DNA of 64,000 bases from Typhlomys cinereus (GCA_023101885.1 JALPQD010000088.1:5491501-5555500), one strand, 5' to 3'. Positions 46,831-59,350 are shown, counted from the first letter of the stretch. Made by a program: numbers and translations. The notes: a model not told the origin generated them from the sequence alone.

Positions 46831-46903
46831 AAGAAACAGGTCCAGTTCTTCTTGGCAGTCTTATCAAAATGCTGTCTTTTATGCTTGTAAAAACAAGGAA
46901 ATG

Positions 46904-47957
46904 AGTAGATTCAAAGGTAGATAGAATAAGAGTAGGAGACCGCAGTGAGGGGTGTGGTCAGTCTCCCATTTGCAAAATGGTTACCTTCTGTCTGCCAGAC
47001 TGTATGCCCTCCCTTTCTGGTAAGATCATATCCCATCAGTTGCAAGTGACCAGGAAGGAAAGTCTGTGAGCTTAACCAGATGTCTCATACTTACTTGCAG
47101 TCCTTGATGGTAGCCTATTATCTCTGCTGTACCATGATTCCCTCTCTCCTTGTTTCTGGTGGGACTCTCCTTCCCCTTCTCTCCTGTTTATAATCTTTGC
47201 AATTACTGTAGGTATTACAGAGATTTATCTTGGAGTCTACATTTGAATCTACTCTTATAATAAGACTCTATTTTAACAGCTTTTTATCTCTGGCCAGAGG
47301 GTGACATCCAATACCCATCAGGATAGAGCCAAGGGCATTGCAGGAGCAGCAAAACTGAAAAAAAAAATCAACACACCATAATTGAGAACATCAGAGACTC
47401 TATATCAACCACTGGAATCAGGCCTGCCTAATCTTTCCCCATCCAGAAGCTCAGGGAAATTTGCGGAAGAGGGGACGGTAAGATTGTAAGAGCACAAGGA
47501 TGGGAGGAGTCATGATATGCAAGATACTCCACACAGGTTAGGGCCGAAGCAATTATAATAAAACTCTGCATGATCTGCCCAATGACCAACATATCATTGA
47601 CCCCTCAAAGTCTAGCATGGACTAAAGGCTCTAGGATTCTTAGAAGCAAGGGATTAACAGCCACAATAGTGTTCCTATACTTAAAGAGAACACAGAAAGA
47701 GTTCTAGGAAATGTCACTGAGTCCTTACACTTCATCAGAGAGGAGGACCCAGAGGAAAGTTTGACATTTGTGTATACATTAAAGGATGCTCCAGGGATGG
47801 GGGAGGGAGCACTGGGAAAAAGGGAGGGAGGGGGGAAGGAAGGGGAAAATGGGGGAGGGAACAGGGAGGTCCAGGAAGGGGGGAGGGAGGGAAGGGACCG
47901 GGGTACCTATTACATTTGTATGAGCGGGAAAAATAAATAAATAAATACATTTTTTAA
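46904..47957 (+). mobile_element. Polypurine-tailed retroposon with 5' inversion, unspliced
   Basis: Flanked by the 15-bp duplication aaaaacaaggaaatg (46889-46903 and 47958-47972). 46904-47241 is the element's 5' part in inverted orientation; 47242-47957 is its 3' part in sense orientation with the tail. The two parts share 12 nt (tttgaatctact). This is the classic outcome of L1 twin priming. The inverted part carries the GTAAGT donor (complement, at 47094) and the sense part the ctctggccag acceptor ending at 47297. Confidence 0.85.
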
Positions 47958-48129
47958 AAAAACAAGGAAATGGAGCCTGGGAAGTTTCTGGTCATATCAT
48001 TTGGCATATTTCAACAGAGATTGTTCAGATGAGTATAAGAGGATTTGTTTTTCTGGATTTCCTGAATATAGACCATTTGTATCTGTTTCTCCATTATGGG
48101 TCTCTGGGCATTTACACACTAGTGTATGT

Positions 48130-48346
48130 TTTAACAAGAATTTAATAATTCCCAGTGAAACTCCATCACCGCCAGTGGAAATAGCCACTTGAATTTCACG
48201 TCCTCATCCATAGCCCTCATAATAGGCCTGAGACTAAGGGATCAGGACATGACACAGGGGCCCGTCATGAGAAGTTGAAGCTAGAAGTCAGATGGATTCC
48301 TACTCTTCATGCCTCTGACGACTTTAAGCAACAGCCAGAGTGTGTC

Positions 48347-48397
<51 letters not shown>

Positions 48398-48690
48398 ATG
48401 AACATGCCTGGTTTGAAAACATTTTAATGACTCCCATTGAAACTGCACCATCAGGACTTGAGTCAGTCAGCTGTCTCTTCTCTCTGGTCCAACTATATTC
48501 CTGTTGTCATTCTTGCATCAAATGTGAAGCTGTGGGATTGGAACATAAGATAGGGCCACAGTGGAAGAAGATTAAAGATGTGGTTCTTGGAGTTAGCCTT
48601 TCTCTCCTGAACATAGAGGAGACTCTAAGATATTCAACTTCCCAAAGAGATCAACTTTCAGAAGCAAACTTCAAAAACTAATGCTGCATG
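48130..48690 (+). repeat. Two diverged units of a roughly 280-bp repeat
   Basis: Each unit starts tttaat(a/g)a(t/c)tcccagtg-like and is followed by a 'cataat.ggcctgagactaag'-type segment. The second unit is at about 48415. The same pair is in copy B (about 60200 and 60465). A (TG)n run separates them (48349-48397). Confidence 0.55.
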
Positions 48691-48966
48691 GAGTTTGTGG
48701 TTTAACGGTAAGTACAGTAGCCTGCCATGAATTGTTACTGATTTTTTTGTACACTGTACTGATAGCATGCAATTTTTATTTGAAGTGCTAGATTCCAAGG
48801 AAATGGGTAAAGATATTAAACTGTTAGCTGTGATAGGTTTATGTATACTGAAACTGAAATCTGGCTATTGATTGCATTCAACTGATTCTTCTTTGAACAT
48901 TTTCCAGATATGATAAGTATTTCAGACCAAGGACAATCATTGTTCCCCCTCACAAACCTAAGAAAG

Positions 48967-48972
48967 GTGGGT
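48967..48972 (+). promoter_or_regulatory. Candidate 5' splice site, duplicated
   Basis: AAG|GTGGGT here corresponds to AAG|GTGAGT at 60937-60942 in copy B, in otherwise homologous DNA 3.4 and 2.7 kb upstream of the OR4D coding exons. Could mark the end of a 5' non-coding exon. Weak on its own. Confidence 0.25.
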
Positions 48973-50430
48973 GTCACAAACTGGGAGGAGGGATGTTGTG
49001 TAAAGAGGAATGCAGAGCCACGGCACGCTGAGCTCCCACCAGTCATCAGGCATGTGTAGAGAGCCTTTGAGTTGCTCTGTAGTGTGACTGTCCTGTGTTT
49101 TTAAAAAAAAAACAGAAAGCGTTTCTACCAAATGCAAGTCTTCAGACAAACTTTTTCAAATGTCATTAAATACAAAATGGGATCCTATGGACTGGGCTCC
49201 AAACACTCAACATAATGAACTTGGTCTCGCAGGAGAGACAAAACTGCTGTTCCCTAGCTTCATTGTAGGTTCTTAACCATGTGAAACTGGAAGCTCAGGC
49301 ATAGCAACTATCTGCATCCTATTTTCCCTTATTGCTTTTATTGTATTTTCTCTTATTGCTCACATTTTCTGTTATAATCTGGTTTTTTACAAAAAGAGAG
49401 AGTGAATATAAAGGTGGAAAGTGGATATGCTAGGGAAATGTTCAAGGGGGATAGCAGGGAGGAAGAAGTAGCTAATCAGAATGCATTGCATATATGCATG
49501 AGATCATCAAAGGATAAATACTTCATTAAGAAAGAAAAGAAGAAACACAAAGTGTGAAACTATATAGATTTGACTTGGAGAGGAAAAGAAAGCAACGTGT
49601 CTTCCATTCTGCTTCTATCTCTTCCTTTCTTCTTAGGATGACTAACGGACCAAGGGAGTTAGTTAGCAGGATCAGACCAATCATTCACCAGCCCCACAAT
49701 ACCCAAGCATGATGGAATGCAGTGATAACTCATTTGTGAATGAGGTTATGGGATAAGGAATTGTCTATTACTTCAAAAAAAAATCTCTTTTAACTCCTCC
49801 CTCCACTGGGCACTGCATGCACTGTTCAGTACTCACATTATTTCACCATGACTGGCCTTGTCTAGTTCTTCATTTATATAATACACTCCTGCCTCTGTTC
49901 TTGGAAATTCATCCAGACTGTGAGAAGTTTTTGCCTCCTCTATGGAACATTTCCAAGCGAGCCCTAGAGAGAGCTCTTTTGTGTCTCTACAACCTCAGCC
50001 AGTATTGTTTTCATTTCTGTTAATGGCTTAAATATTTGCGTTCTTAATCAGACTAAACATTGCTCAAGAGGAAGATCTTTGCCATACTGTGTGCCCTGTT
50101 AGCCCTGTCCTTCAGGCCATGGGGATCAGATCCAGTGTGAGAGAGATAACGGACTAAATGAGTGCTTTCTCACTTTCTTATTAATTCAGTGTCAAGGATA
50201 CACTTAAATCGAATCTTTAAAACAAATAAAATTAGAATTAAAATTTGTAAAGTTTCCAGATATATTTATAGTCAGTGTTAAGATCAACTTACAACATTCC
50301 CATGCAATATTGTTGCAGAAACTAATGCTAGAAGAGTGGATCCAGAGTTTCTCTTTCAGAGAGAGGGGGGAAGGAGAGAGGGAGGGAGGAAAGGAGGGAG
50401 GGAGGCAGGGCCAAAGGTTAGAAGACAGTT

Positions 50431-50953
50431 TTTTTTTAATTGCATGTAATTTTAATTATTTTTTACTTTTTTATTTTTTTAATTTTTTTCCACTCACACA
50501 AACTTGATAGGCACCCCATTCCCCTCCCTCCCTCCATCCCTCCCTGGATCCCCTTGCTCCCTCCCCCTTTTCCCCTTTCTTTCCTCCCTCCCTCCCTTTC
50601 TCCCAGTGCCCCCTTTCCCCCCTCCCCCATCCCTGGAGCATCCTTTACTGTACATGTCAAACTTTCCTCTGGATCCTCCTCTCTGATGAGGTGTAAGGAC
50701 TCAGTAGCATTGCCTAGAGCTCTTTCTTGTGTTCCCCTTTTAGTATGGAACACTATTGTGGCTGTTAATCCCTTGCCTCTAAGGATCCCAGTGCCTGTGA
50801 TCCATGCTAGCCTTTGGGGGGTCAATGATATGTTGTAATTGTGCAGGTCATGCAAAGTCCTATTATGATTACTTTGGCCCTAACTTGTGTGGAGTATCTT
50901 GCATACCGCTGCTTCTCCCCATCTTTAGGCTCTTACAATCTTACTGCTCCCTC
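50431..50953 (-). mobile_element. Polypurine-tailed retroposon, truncated
   Basis: Minus-strand copy between tagaagacagtt duplications (50419-50430 and 50954-50965), inserted into an older B2-like SINE (about 50345-51065). Absent from the matching place in copy B (about 62.3 kb), so it post-dates the duplication. Confidence 0.9.
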
Positions 50954-52358
50954 TAGAAGACAGTTATTAAAAGTCAATTCCCACCATGTAGTCTTTCAGG
51001 GATTGAACTCAGGTCACTAGGTTTGTGAGCAGGTATTTTATCTGTGGAGGTATCTCACTACCTCGGGAAACTTCTAATATTTTAAATAGCTCACCTGGGT
51101 CTGTCTTTCTGTTATCTTTACCCAAAAGTTGAAATAAAAGAATAATTTCAAACTACTGGATACTAAGCCTACATTTTTGTAATAAATGTCGCTGCATCTG
51201 AAATTCAATTTCCCAACATACTATTACTGTGAGACATCAGAAATGACCACCTTTTTTTCCATTTACAGGAATAAAGCCTTCTTCCTAAGAACACAAACAA
51301 GAACCATTCTCAAGACACATTAACTCTTGAGACTTGAAAGCCGCCTAAGACATCATGAATCTTGACATGTCCTTTTCTCAGCACGCTACCACATGATCTG
51401 TTAGTGGTACACACGGAAGAGGGAAGGCAGAATAGAACAGAAGAGGTAAGCAGATTTTCAGTTGGCTCCGGTCATTTGGCAAAAGCTACAATGGGTCACT
51501 TGCATTCAGACCAAGGAGCTACAACCTTCCTCAATCATACAGCGTCTAATAAGAGTATACACAGCCCCCTCCTGTCTCTTTATTCAAAATGATATTAGCT
51601 TGTAGACCAGCAGCAGGAAGAGGAGCAGCAGCACACTCACTTCTCGGCTCTGGGTCAAGCAAAGGAACACAAGCTCTTTGACTCTGGTGCTGGTATACAA
51701 GTTAATGATTTGTCAGAGCCCTGTTCATTCAAGTAGTTGATAGAATAGAGTGTACAAGGAAACAACGTTCTCCTATCCCCTGTACCATCTTGTACTGCAT
51801 CCCTCTTGCTAAGCAGGGGAGTTCTACTTTCTATGAAGGAAGGGGGAGGAATCATCTTTCAAATACCCAAACCATGCACAGACTCCAAATCAAACATTTT
51901 CTGTATGACATAGAAAATCATTTATAATAACAATAGCAAATGGCATGTAGTTTACCTGCAGATAATACTTAACAATTGTACTTTATGGAAACAACAACTT
52001 TGAAACCCAAAGTAGCATAATTGATAAGGCTGGTCGAATGGGTTTTATTTAAAAAAGAAAAACACAGAGGAAAGATTTCATTAATGTGTTGGAACAGTAA
52101 TATGAGCTATGTATTTTAAGTACACTGTCTATCAGTACTTATGTTTTCCTTCCCAAACCTGCTCTTTAGGAAAAGAATTGTTGAATGATTCTGCATGCAA
52201 AAAAAATTTTATTTGGTCTTTAACCTGCGGACAACGTAGCCAATTTCACACCCCACAGTCATGTAAGAGAGTTTCTAAACTGCATTCTAAGTGCTCAGGA
52301 AGACAAGATAAGAGCCCAGTGCTTGAAGAAAAAAAAAAAAAAAGACGGTTTAACTGAG

Positions 52359-53294
52359 ATGGAAAACTGCACCAGAGTCAAAGAGCTCGTGTTCCTCGGC
52401 CTGACCCAGAGCCGAGAAGTGAGTGTACTGCTGTTCCTCTTCCTGCTGCTGGTGTACGGGACCACTCTGCTGGGGAACCTCCTCATCATGGTCACCGTCA
52501 CCTGGGAGCCCCGCCTCCACACCCCCATGTATTTCTTGCTCCGGAACTTATCCATCGCTGACATCTGCTTCTCCTCCATCACAGCTCCCAAGGTCCTGGT
52601 GGACCTGCTCTCGCGCACGAAGACCATCTCTTTCAACGGCTGCCTCGCCCAGATGTTCTTCTTCCACCTTATCGGAGGGGTGGATGTGTTTTCTCTGTCC
52701 GTGATGGCACTGGACAGATACGTGGCCATCTCCAAGCCCCTGCACTATGTGAGCATCATGAGCAGGGGCCGTTGCATCGGGCTGATAGCGGCCTCCTGGG
52801 TGGGGGGCTTCGTCCACTCCATCGTGCAGGTTTCCCTCTTGCTCCCGCTTCCCTTCTGTGGACCCAATGTTCTCGACACCTTCTACTGTGACGTCCCCCA
52901 AGTCCTCAAACTCGCCTGCACCGACATCTTTCTCCTTGAGTTGCTGATGATTTCCAACAACGGGCTGGTGGCCACTCTGTGGTTTTTCTTGCTCCTGGTG
53001 TCCTACACGGTCATCCTGACGATGCTGAGGTCACACACAGGAGACGGCAGGAGGAAAGCCATCTCCACCTGCACCTCCCACATCACCGTGGTCACCCTGC
53101 ACTTCGTGCCCTGCATCTACGTCTATGCCAGACCCTTCACTGCTCTCCCCACAGATAAGGCCATCTCTGTCACCTTCACCGTCATCTCCCCTCTGCTGAA
53201 CCCCCTGATCTACACTCTGAGAAACCAGGAGATGAAGTCGGCCATGAGGAGACTCAGGAAAAGACTTGGACCTTCTGATGAAACAGACCAGTAG
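52359..53294 (+). CDS. Olfactory receptor, family 4 subfamily D (tandem copy A)
   Basis: An intact 311-residue class II odorant receptor of subfamily 4D. Seen: N3-C-T glycosylation site; GN at 39-40; LHTPMY at 53-58; Cys95 with Cys167, Cys177 and Cys187; MALDRY at 116-121, with Leu for the usual Tyr before [12 protein letters not shown] at 233-241; PLLNPLIY at 268-275. The frame continues upstream through an A-tract (52329-52343) to a TTG, giving a non-OR lysine-rich leader, so the ATG at 52359 is the start. It lies in copy A of the tandem duplication and its first 331 nt differ from the copy at 63670 at only six positions. The middle and C-terminal parts are also nearly identical to the receptor at 42653. 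Orthology to OR4D10, OR4D11 or OR4D9 is unresolved. Confidence 0.93.
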   Translation: MENCTRVKELVFLGLTQSREVSVLLFLFLLLVYGTTLLGNLLIMVTVTWEPRLHTPMYFLLRNLSIADICFSSITAPKVLVDLLSRTKTISFNGCLAQMFFFHLIGGVDVFSLSVMALDRYVAISKPLHYVSIMSRGRCIGLIAASWVGGFVHSIVQVSLLLPLPFCGPNVLDTFYCDVPQVLKLACTDIFLLELLMISNNGLVATLWFFLLLVSYTVILTMLRSHTGDGRRKAISTCTSHITVVTLHFVPCIYVYARPFTALPTDKAISVTFTVISPLLNPLIYTLRNQEMKSAMRRLRKRLGPSDETDQ

Positions 53295-54769
53295 TCTGCA
53301 ACTAACTCTATGGTCCAAGTTAGACTTGAACTCTGAGCAATTCCCCTGCCTCAGCCTCCTTACACAGGTGCAAAGCACTTCACAGGATTTTCCATATTAA
53401 CACAACTTCATTTCTGAAACAGAAATTTCTTTTTTCTTAGACTTAATAAATAGGAGTTTATTTAGAGTTGGGGACGCATGGCCAAAGGTGTCATAGTTTA
53501 ATCCTAAACATTAGGACAGAGAAGATAGCCTAAGGTCAGAGTGGACAAGAAAATAGCTGTCTTAATACCCTTGTAGGAAGAAGAAGAAAAGAGAGGAAGG
53601 TAGAGGGACTTGAGGGCTTGAAGAGCAAGAGAGGAAGAGAGCAAGAGGAAGGAGAAACAGAAGAGAGAGGGAATAGAGAGAGAGAAGCCTTGGGCCAGGT
53701 CTTCACCTTATAGTCTCAGGCATTGCTAGGGAGTGATCCAAGAGTTAGTAGGGAAGTGAGACAGTAAAGTCTGAAGATGTGATCCTTACAAAATGACCAC
53801 TGTCTAAGGCAGAAACTTTAAAAATGGCAGCTGTAACCAACATTCCTGACTCTTGTTTGTACCAGATAGCAATGAAGGAAGAAGGAACCCAGTTGTTACT
53901 CTATAGAGACACTATTGGGCAGATGAAATAATGAAATGGGCTTATGATAGAAATTACTTTAGAGTACAAATTAAGCTGAAAGAGAATAATTGAAGACTTT
54001 TTTTTTTTTTGCTTTTAGCCAAGGATAAAAATAGTTGTGCCTTTGAGGTCCCAAGCCCTAAACTATTAGCTTCTATCTCCTGTTTTTATAATTCATCCAC
54101 CAAGAGGTAGCACTCATTTACTAGGAGGGAAATAGGGTGAGGAATCTCTGTAGCTGGATGGAGTCATTTTGGAGTGGGGCATTAGGGTGGAAAAAACACT
54201 TCTTCGTGGAAGAAAATAGAAATAGTATTTTTTTTACAATTTTGCATTCACAACCAGAGTATCTATATGTTTTATGTGGTTGATAAATCAAAAGTTGGCA
54301 GGCAAAAAGAATAATAATATGGGAAGAGGAAGGGGGATATGGTTAGGGATTAAGGTGTGAAAATATTATAAATTCACTATATATTCATTTTGATATACAA
54401 AAAATTTACAAATATGTTAAAAAGGATAAAATAGGTTTTTATAAATAAATAATTATATTTGCTTATACTCATGAACACTAAAGAAAAGTTACTATCCAGA
54501 ACAAATGATGGTTTGTAGATATTTATGCAGCCCATGTTCCAGTCAGCTCAGTGTGTACAGACAGATCCCAAGATACTTAATGAAATCATATGCAGTAGGA
54601 AAAAAAGGATTTCCTTTCTTCCTTCTGTACTGCTGTATTCAGGAACTCTGAAGTCAAGGATCTGCTAAAATAGATGTGAAAGTTATCAACAGCTATTATC
54701 AAAATTGATAAAAATACAGAATCTCATCCCTTTGTTTATTAGAACCAAATACATTTTGGATTTTAAAAG
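53295..54769. other. 3' flank of the OR4D gene, no gene
   Basis: Purine-rich at 53575-53690; otherwise unrecognised AT-rich DNA. Confidence 0.45.
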
Positions 54770-55057
54770 TTCTTTTTTTGGTGCATGTCAGTGTAGGTAC
54801 ATGGGTGTGTGGGGGTGTGGTTGTGTATACAAGAGGGCACTTTAGTGTGTGTGCCTGTGAAGGCCCAAGGGTGACTTCGAAAATCACCCTAGCTTGCCTT
54901 AATTTCTTGTTGCTTTACTCTAGGTTTCCCAAGCTCTACCTTCCATAGCAGGTCTCCACCATTTCCTCCTGGCGTTTTTACATGGGATTTGGTGAGTGGG
55001 TCCAAACAGATCTTTTTGATTGTGAGGCAAAGGTTTTAACCCCTTAGCCATCTCTCT
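54770..55057 (-). mobile_element. Older DIP/B2-type SINE (minus)
   Basis: ggtgcatgtcagtgtaggta at its 3' side and head complement ccttagccatctctctaacc at the right. Its head and 5' flank form one arm of the inverted repeat. Confidence 0.75.
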
Positions 55058-55194
55058 AACCCAGAAAATAAATTTTCTTATATTTCAAGGAAACAATGAA
55101 AAGCACTGAATACAGAATTTTTTCTCCCATGAAAGCAATCTACACTCAAACACACTCAAATTTCCATAGGAAAAAGTGAATAATCACTTTACAT
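55036..55194. repeat. 159-bp inverted repeat, left arm
   Basis: Reverse complement of 56332-56490 with five substitutions and no indel (96.9%). Includes the head of the minus-strand SINE (55036-55057) plus about 137 bp of its native 5' flank. Confidence 0.93.
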
Positions 55195-55363
55195 ACAATA
55201 ATATATACAAAGAATATACATAGATACATATTAACTGAGATTAAATATTGCCACAAAATTAATTCAAATTTGGACAAGTTTTACTACCAAAGATTTTAAG
55301 TATTAGAGATATGTAATATAACAAATGCAAAAGCTTAGAGAAAAATTTGGGAAACTTTTTTAC

Positions 55364-55365
<2 letters not shown>

Positions 55366-55404
<39 letters not shown>

Positions 55405-55605
55405 ACAGGACCAAGAGCAACATCAGGAATCATCTTAGATTACCCTACTTCCTTATTGCTTTGCTCTGGAGTTTCCCAGACTCTGCTTTCCAGAGCCAGA
55501 ATTATAGGCAACTGCCCTATCTACCTGGTATTTTTACATGAGATCTGGGGATTCAAACTCAGATTTCTGGAGCACAGGCTTTAACTCCTAAGCTATCTCC
55601 CCAGC
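55366..55605 (-). mobile_element. DIP/B2-type SINE (minus)
   Basis: (TG)n at 55366-55403, cttccttattgctttgctct body, head complement ctaagctatctccccagcct. Confidence 0.75.
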
Positions 55606-56297
55606 CTAATGATTCTATTTTATAGATGAGAAAAGTGAGGCACATACCAGCTTTGAGACGCACCCAGGACCAGGAAGGTAGAATCCTGTAAGACCACTTG
55701 GAGTTACTCAAGTTGGATTGACATCACTTCTTCTCAGCTGCATGAGTGTGAGAACATGGCTGAAATCACTGACAATAGACATGATACTAAGTGGATACAG
55801 TGAAAAGTATAAAGCACCAAATAAATATAAGAGTAAAACCTAAAGGTCTAGTTAAACCACTTGCTAAGGTTGAGACGGAGCAGGAAGGGAGCGAGGGACC
55901 TCAGTACAATCATCATGGACGCATGAGTGGGCTGAAGAGTGGGCTTTCTGTGCTTGGATTCAGTGTAAAGTAATGGAGCACTTATGATATGCCACCATAA
56001 TAAATTGTCCATCTCCATGGGGAAGGGAGGAGAATTATGCAATTTGAGAAACTGAAAGAAAAGCAAGTAAGGGGAAAAGAACAGAGCCAGAGACACATGC
56101 GAGATATCAGGAAGCAAAACAATTTGTACATAGTAAGAGTGTCAGGACAAAAGTGAAGAAAGCTAAAGTAGTTGTATAAATAATGTACAAAAACTTTCTA
56201 AAGTTTATTAAAACACTTATCTACCTATCCAAGATGTTTCACAACCTAAGAAAAATTCTATTAAGTCAGTTTAATCAAAATTCCAAAACACAATACT
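55606..56297. other. Spacer between the inverted arms
   Basis: An L2/MIR-like scrap at about 55615-55670 (tatagatgagaaaagtgagg); no gene. Confidence 0.4.
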
Positions 56298-56313
56298 AAA
56301 AATACTCAGAAAG

Positions 56314-56729
56314 GACTGGAGAGATTATTGTATGTAAAGTGATTATTCACTTTTTCCTATGGAAATTTGAGTGTTTTTGAGTATAGACTGCTTTCATGGG
56401 AGAAAAAATTCTGTATTCAGTGCTTTTCACTGTTTCTTTGAAATATAAGAAAATTTATTTTCTGGGTTAGAGAGATGGCTAAGGGGTTAATACTCTGTCT
56501 CAAAAGCACAAGGTCCTGAGTTGTAATCCCAGGTCCCAGGTAAGAGCCTCTGCCTGCATGTCTGGCTCTGGTGGGAGGAGCCTGGGTAATCCCAGAGCAA
56601 AGCAAGAAAGAGGTAAAAGCAATCCAGGATGATTCCTGAAGTTACCCTTGGTCCTCCACAGGGACACACAGTGCCGTCTGATACACACACCAAAAAAAAG
56701 TAAGTAATTAATTAAAATAAATAAAAAAT
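56314..56729 (+). mobile_element. SINE carrying an inverted-repeat insertion
   Basis: 16-bp duplication aaaaatactcagaaag at 56298-56313 and 56730-56745 bounds the insertion. It begins with a short head remnant (gactggagagat), then the 159-bp arm that ends in a second head (agagatggctaaggggttaa), then an ordinary SINE body and tail. Confidence 0.8.
56332..56490. repeat. 159-bp inverted repeat, right arm
   Basis: Partner of 55036-55194. It lies inside the SINE at 56314-56729, between a 5' head remnant and the SINE body, so this arm is the derived copy. Confidence 0.93.
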
Positions 56730-56745
56730 AAAAATACTCAGAAAG

Positions 56746-57229
56746 AAGTGATTCATCATATGCAAAGGATATCAACAACATCATCATTTGATTTCTCACC
56801 AGAAACTAAGGAAGCTAGAAGGGAATGGGATAACAAATTCAAATTACTAAAAGAAAGAGTCTACTATCCAAGACTTCTGCAGATAGTAAAACTCAAGAAA
56901 TTCTAAAACTTTTCCAAGTAAATGAAAATAGGCCAGTACTTTTGCCTTTAAGAATGTTGAATAATGGCTGAAATGATTTGATAGTAGACTTTAACTCAAA
57001 TCCATATGAAGAAATGAACATCACTTGCAATGATAACTACAGAAAACTAAATCTGTGACCTTTTAATTAGGTCTTATCTTTTAAAGAACAATGAGAGGAG
57101 ACTGATTACTTAAAAGGAATGATCATTAGGTTAACAATACAACATTCAAGAGCAGCAGTAAAAATGAGAAAGAAAATCTACTAATTAAGTTTGTTGTGTG
57201 GATCTATGCAGAGAAGAGATTTTAAACAC
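56746..57229. other. Intergenic DNA, nothing recognised
   Basis: AT-rich, no gene. Confidence 0.45.
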
Positions 57230-57639
57230 TGAAATCTAAATATTTGAAAGAACTAAACATTGTTAATCAATCTGAAAGTTAACCATGGAAATTTTTTTAA
57301 AAGCCAACAACAATGCTCTCTTCAGACACTGAAGGGAAGTAAATATCAGCCCATGAGCCCAAACCAGCAAAATTGTTTTTCAAGAAGTAAAAGCATGAAC
57401 ATTATGCTTTGAAATTAGTGTGATTCTTTCACTTCAATTTATGATCTAAAAAGGAACTTCAGGTAATTGTGGGGAAGGATATATTCACGACATGAATCAT
57501 AGTATTGGTTTTGCAAGTGTATAAATAGGACAAAACATATCAACTACACATTGTAAATATGTTCAGTTCCATGATAAACAATAAATACCATAAATATTCC
57601 ACTTATGAAAGCTTGTTTACCAGTCTCATCAATCTGTAA

Positions 57640-58460
57640 AAACTGTAAGCTGCAATAACAATCACCCTGATAAGATGTGACCATCGACACAACATTGGCA
57701 TGAATATCAAGGTGGAAACCAACAGCTGTCCAATTGAATTTAAGACCCACTTTTCAGCAGGAAACACATTCCTGGTACTGTAAACTAGAACAAGAACCTA
57801 AGAAAGGGGAAAACAAAGACCCCCAAGGGGAGGACAGGCTATGAAGGTCAAACCATAAAGAAACCACATTAAACTGTCTTTTAAACCCACAGATTAGAAG
57901 AACCCTCAACACTCAAGCTAGAAGCTTTCTTCTGCAGTGTTTATTACAGAAAAACACAACTGGCCGAAGCACAGAAAGTGAGTGTAGACTTGTCAACCCT
58001 AAACTAGACATCAAAGTTACCTCCACCCCCAACCCAAGGCTCAGAGAACATGGAGAAAAAGGGAACCTGAAGTGGGTGTGGTGCTACCAGCCACTATCTC
58101 CTGAACATGACACGGTGTGGTATCCATGATTTCATAGCAATTATGTGTATTTCCACAAAGATCTTCATGGGGATTGTCCTATCAACATTTCACATGGAAG
58201 GGAAATATTTCAAGGGGAAAATTGCCTCCCTGAGAGGTATATATGACTTATGCTCCAGCAAGTACTTTGGCACAGATCATCAAAGGCAAACCAGATGAAA
58301 CCCAGTGGGCCACACAAGCAAAAAGACTTGAACACAGGAGAGTTTGGCAGGGGAGAAGAAAGGTTGTAAAGAGAAGAGGATGGGAGGATGGGATTGGGGA
58401 TTATGGGACTCTCTATGTTCACGTATGTAACACTAAAGAATATAAATTTTCACAAAAAAA
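57640..58460 (+). mobile_element. Diverged polypurine-class repeat
   Basis: aatatcaaggtggaaaccaa and ggtactgtaaactagaacaa match 20.0-20.2 kb; downstream part matches 24.1-24.5 kb. Confidence 0.55.
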
Positions 58461-58679
58461 CTTGTTTTTGATAAGCATTGGCTAAATAATAATGTAAAAA
58501 CCTTCTTGAATAATGTATTTAACTGTAACAGTGTTATCTCAGAGAAAAAAATCAAAGGATTCCCTGGGAAGTTTCTCAATCTCTCATAACTTTTGTTTTC
58601 GTCCGGTTTTGTTCTGTTAGGCTTTGTTTTGTGTGATTTTGAAATCGGATCTCAAGGAGATTTCTTGAAACATGGCATG

Positions 58680-58966
58680 GGGCTGGAGAGGTGGCTCAGG
58701 GGTTAAGCCTCTGCCTTGCAGGCAGAAGATCCTGAGTTCGGATCCCAGATCCCACATATAGACGCCAGGCGGAAGCGGGGGCGGCCTGTGCTTCTGGTCC
58801 TGGTAGGGTGGAGCCTTGAATCCGGGGGCAGAAGGAGGTGGAGGCAGTCCATGGTGGTTCCTGAATTTGTCCGTGGTTCTACACACACACACACACACAT
58901 GCGCGCACACATACATACGCACACACGCACAATTGAATAAATAATAATAAAAAAATTAAAAAAAAA
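58680..58966 (+). mobile_element. Young DIP/B2-type SINE
   Basis: Near-consensus, flanked by the 13-bp duplication gaaacatggcatg (58667-58679 and 58967-58979); absent from copy A. Confidence 0.95.
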
Positions 58967-59074
58967 GAAACATGGCATGACCTAAGGTTATCCTGAAGCT
59001 CTTGATTCAATTCTCCCTCAGTATTGAGAGTTTCCACACTTTCTAAAGCTATTAATTAACTAAAGGAATCTTTT

Positions 59075-59350
59075 TTAATAAATTTTTTATTATTTATTAT
59101 TTATTCAATTGTGCGTGTATACATGTATGCACGTGTGTGTATGTATGTGTAGAACCACGGACGAATTCGGGAACCACCATGGACCTGCCTCCACCTCCTC
59201 CTTGTTCACTCTGCCTGGGGATTCACAGGCTCCGCCCTACCAGGACCAGAAATGCAGGCCACCCCTGCTTCTACCTGGCGTCTAGGATCCGAACTCAGGA
59301 CCTTCCACCTGCAAGGCAGAGGCTTAACCCCTGAGCCACCTCTCCAGCCC
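59075..59350 (-). mobile_element. Young DIP/B2-type SINE (minus)
   Basis: Head complement ctgagccacctctccagccc; flanked by the 15-bp duplication ctaaaggaatctttt (59060-59074 and 59351-59365); absent from copy A. Confidence 0.95.

Larger units (their letters stand above)
44930..53294 (+). repeat. Tandem segmental duplication, copy A
   Basis: Ordered homology to copy B: 45.24-45.47 with 57.42-57.61; 45.55-46.07 with 58.55-59.60; 47.97-48.70 with 60.04-60.73; 48.85-49.10 with 60.85-61.06; 49.54-50.21 with 61.14-61.91; 51.0-52.36 with 62.4-63.67; and the OR4D genes at 52359 and 63670. Flanks look about 75-85% identical by eye; later insertions (46904-47957, 50431-50953) are unique to copy A. The left edge is approximate. 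Confidence 0.85.

Noticed and set aside
49600..49635. Strong-looking 3' splice site in copy A as an OR4D exon boundary
   Set aside because: The AG is not kept at the homologous place in copy B and nothing downstream resembles an exon; mentioned only as part of a weaker finding.
52323..52358. N-terminal extension of the OR4D protein (lysine-rich)
   Set aside because: It begins at TTG and translates an A-tract that is absent from the tandem copy at 63.6 kb; the canonical OR start is the ATG at 52359.
52295..53378. Long antisense frames opposite the OR4D genes (also 34164-34502, 42911-43201, 63600-63947)
   Set aside because: Shadow frames of GC-rich coding sequence on the opposite strand; no independent support.
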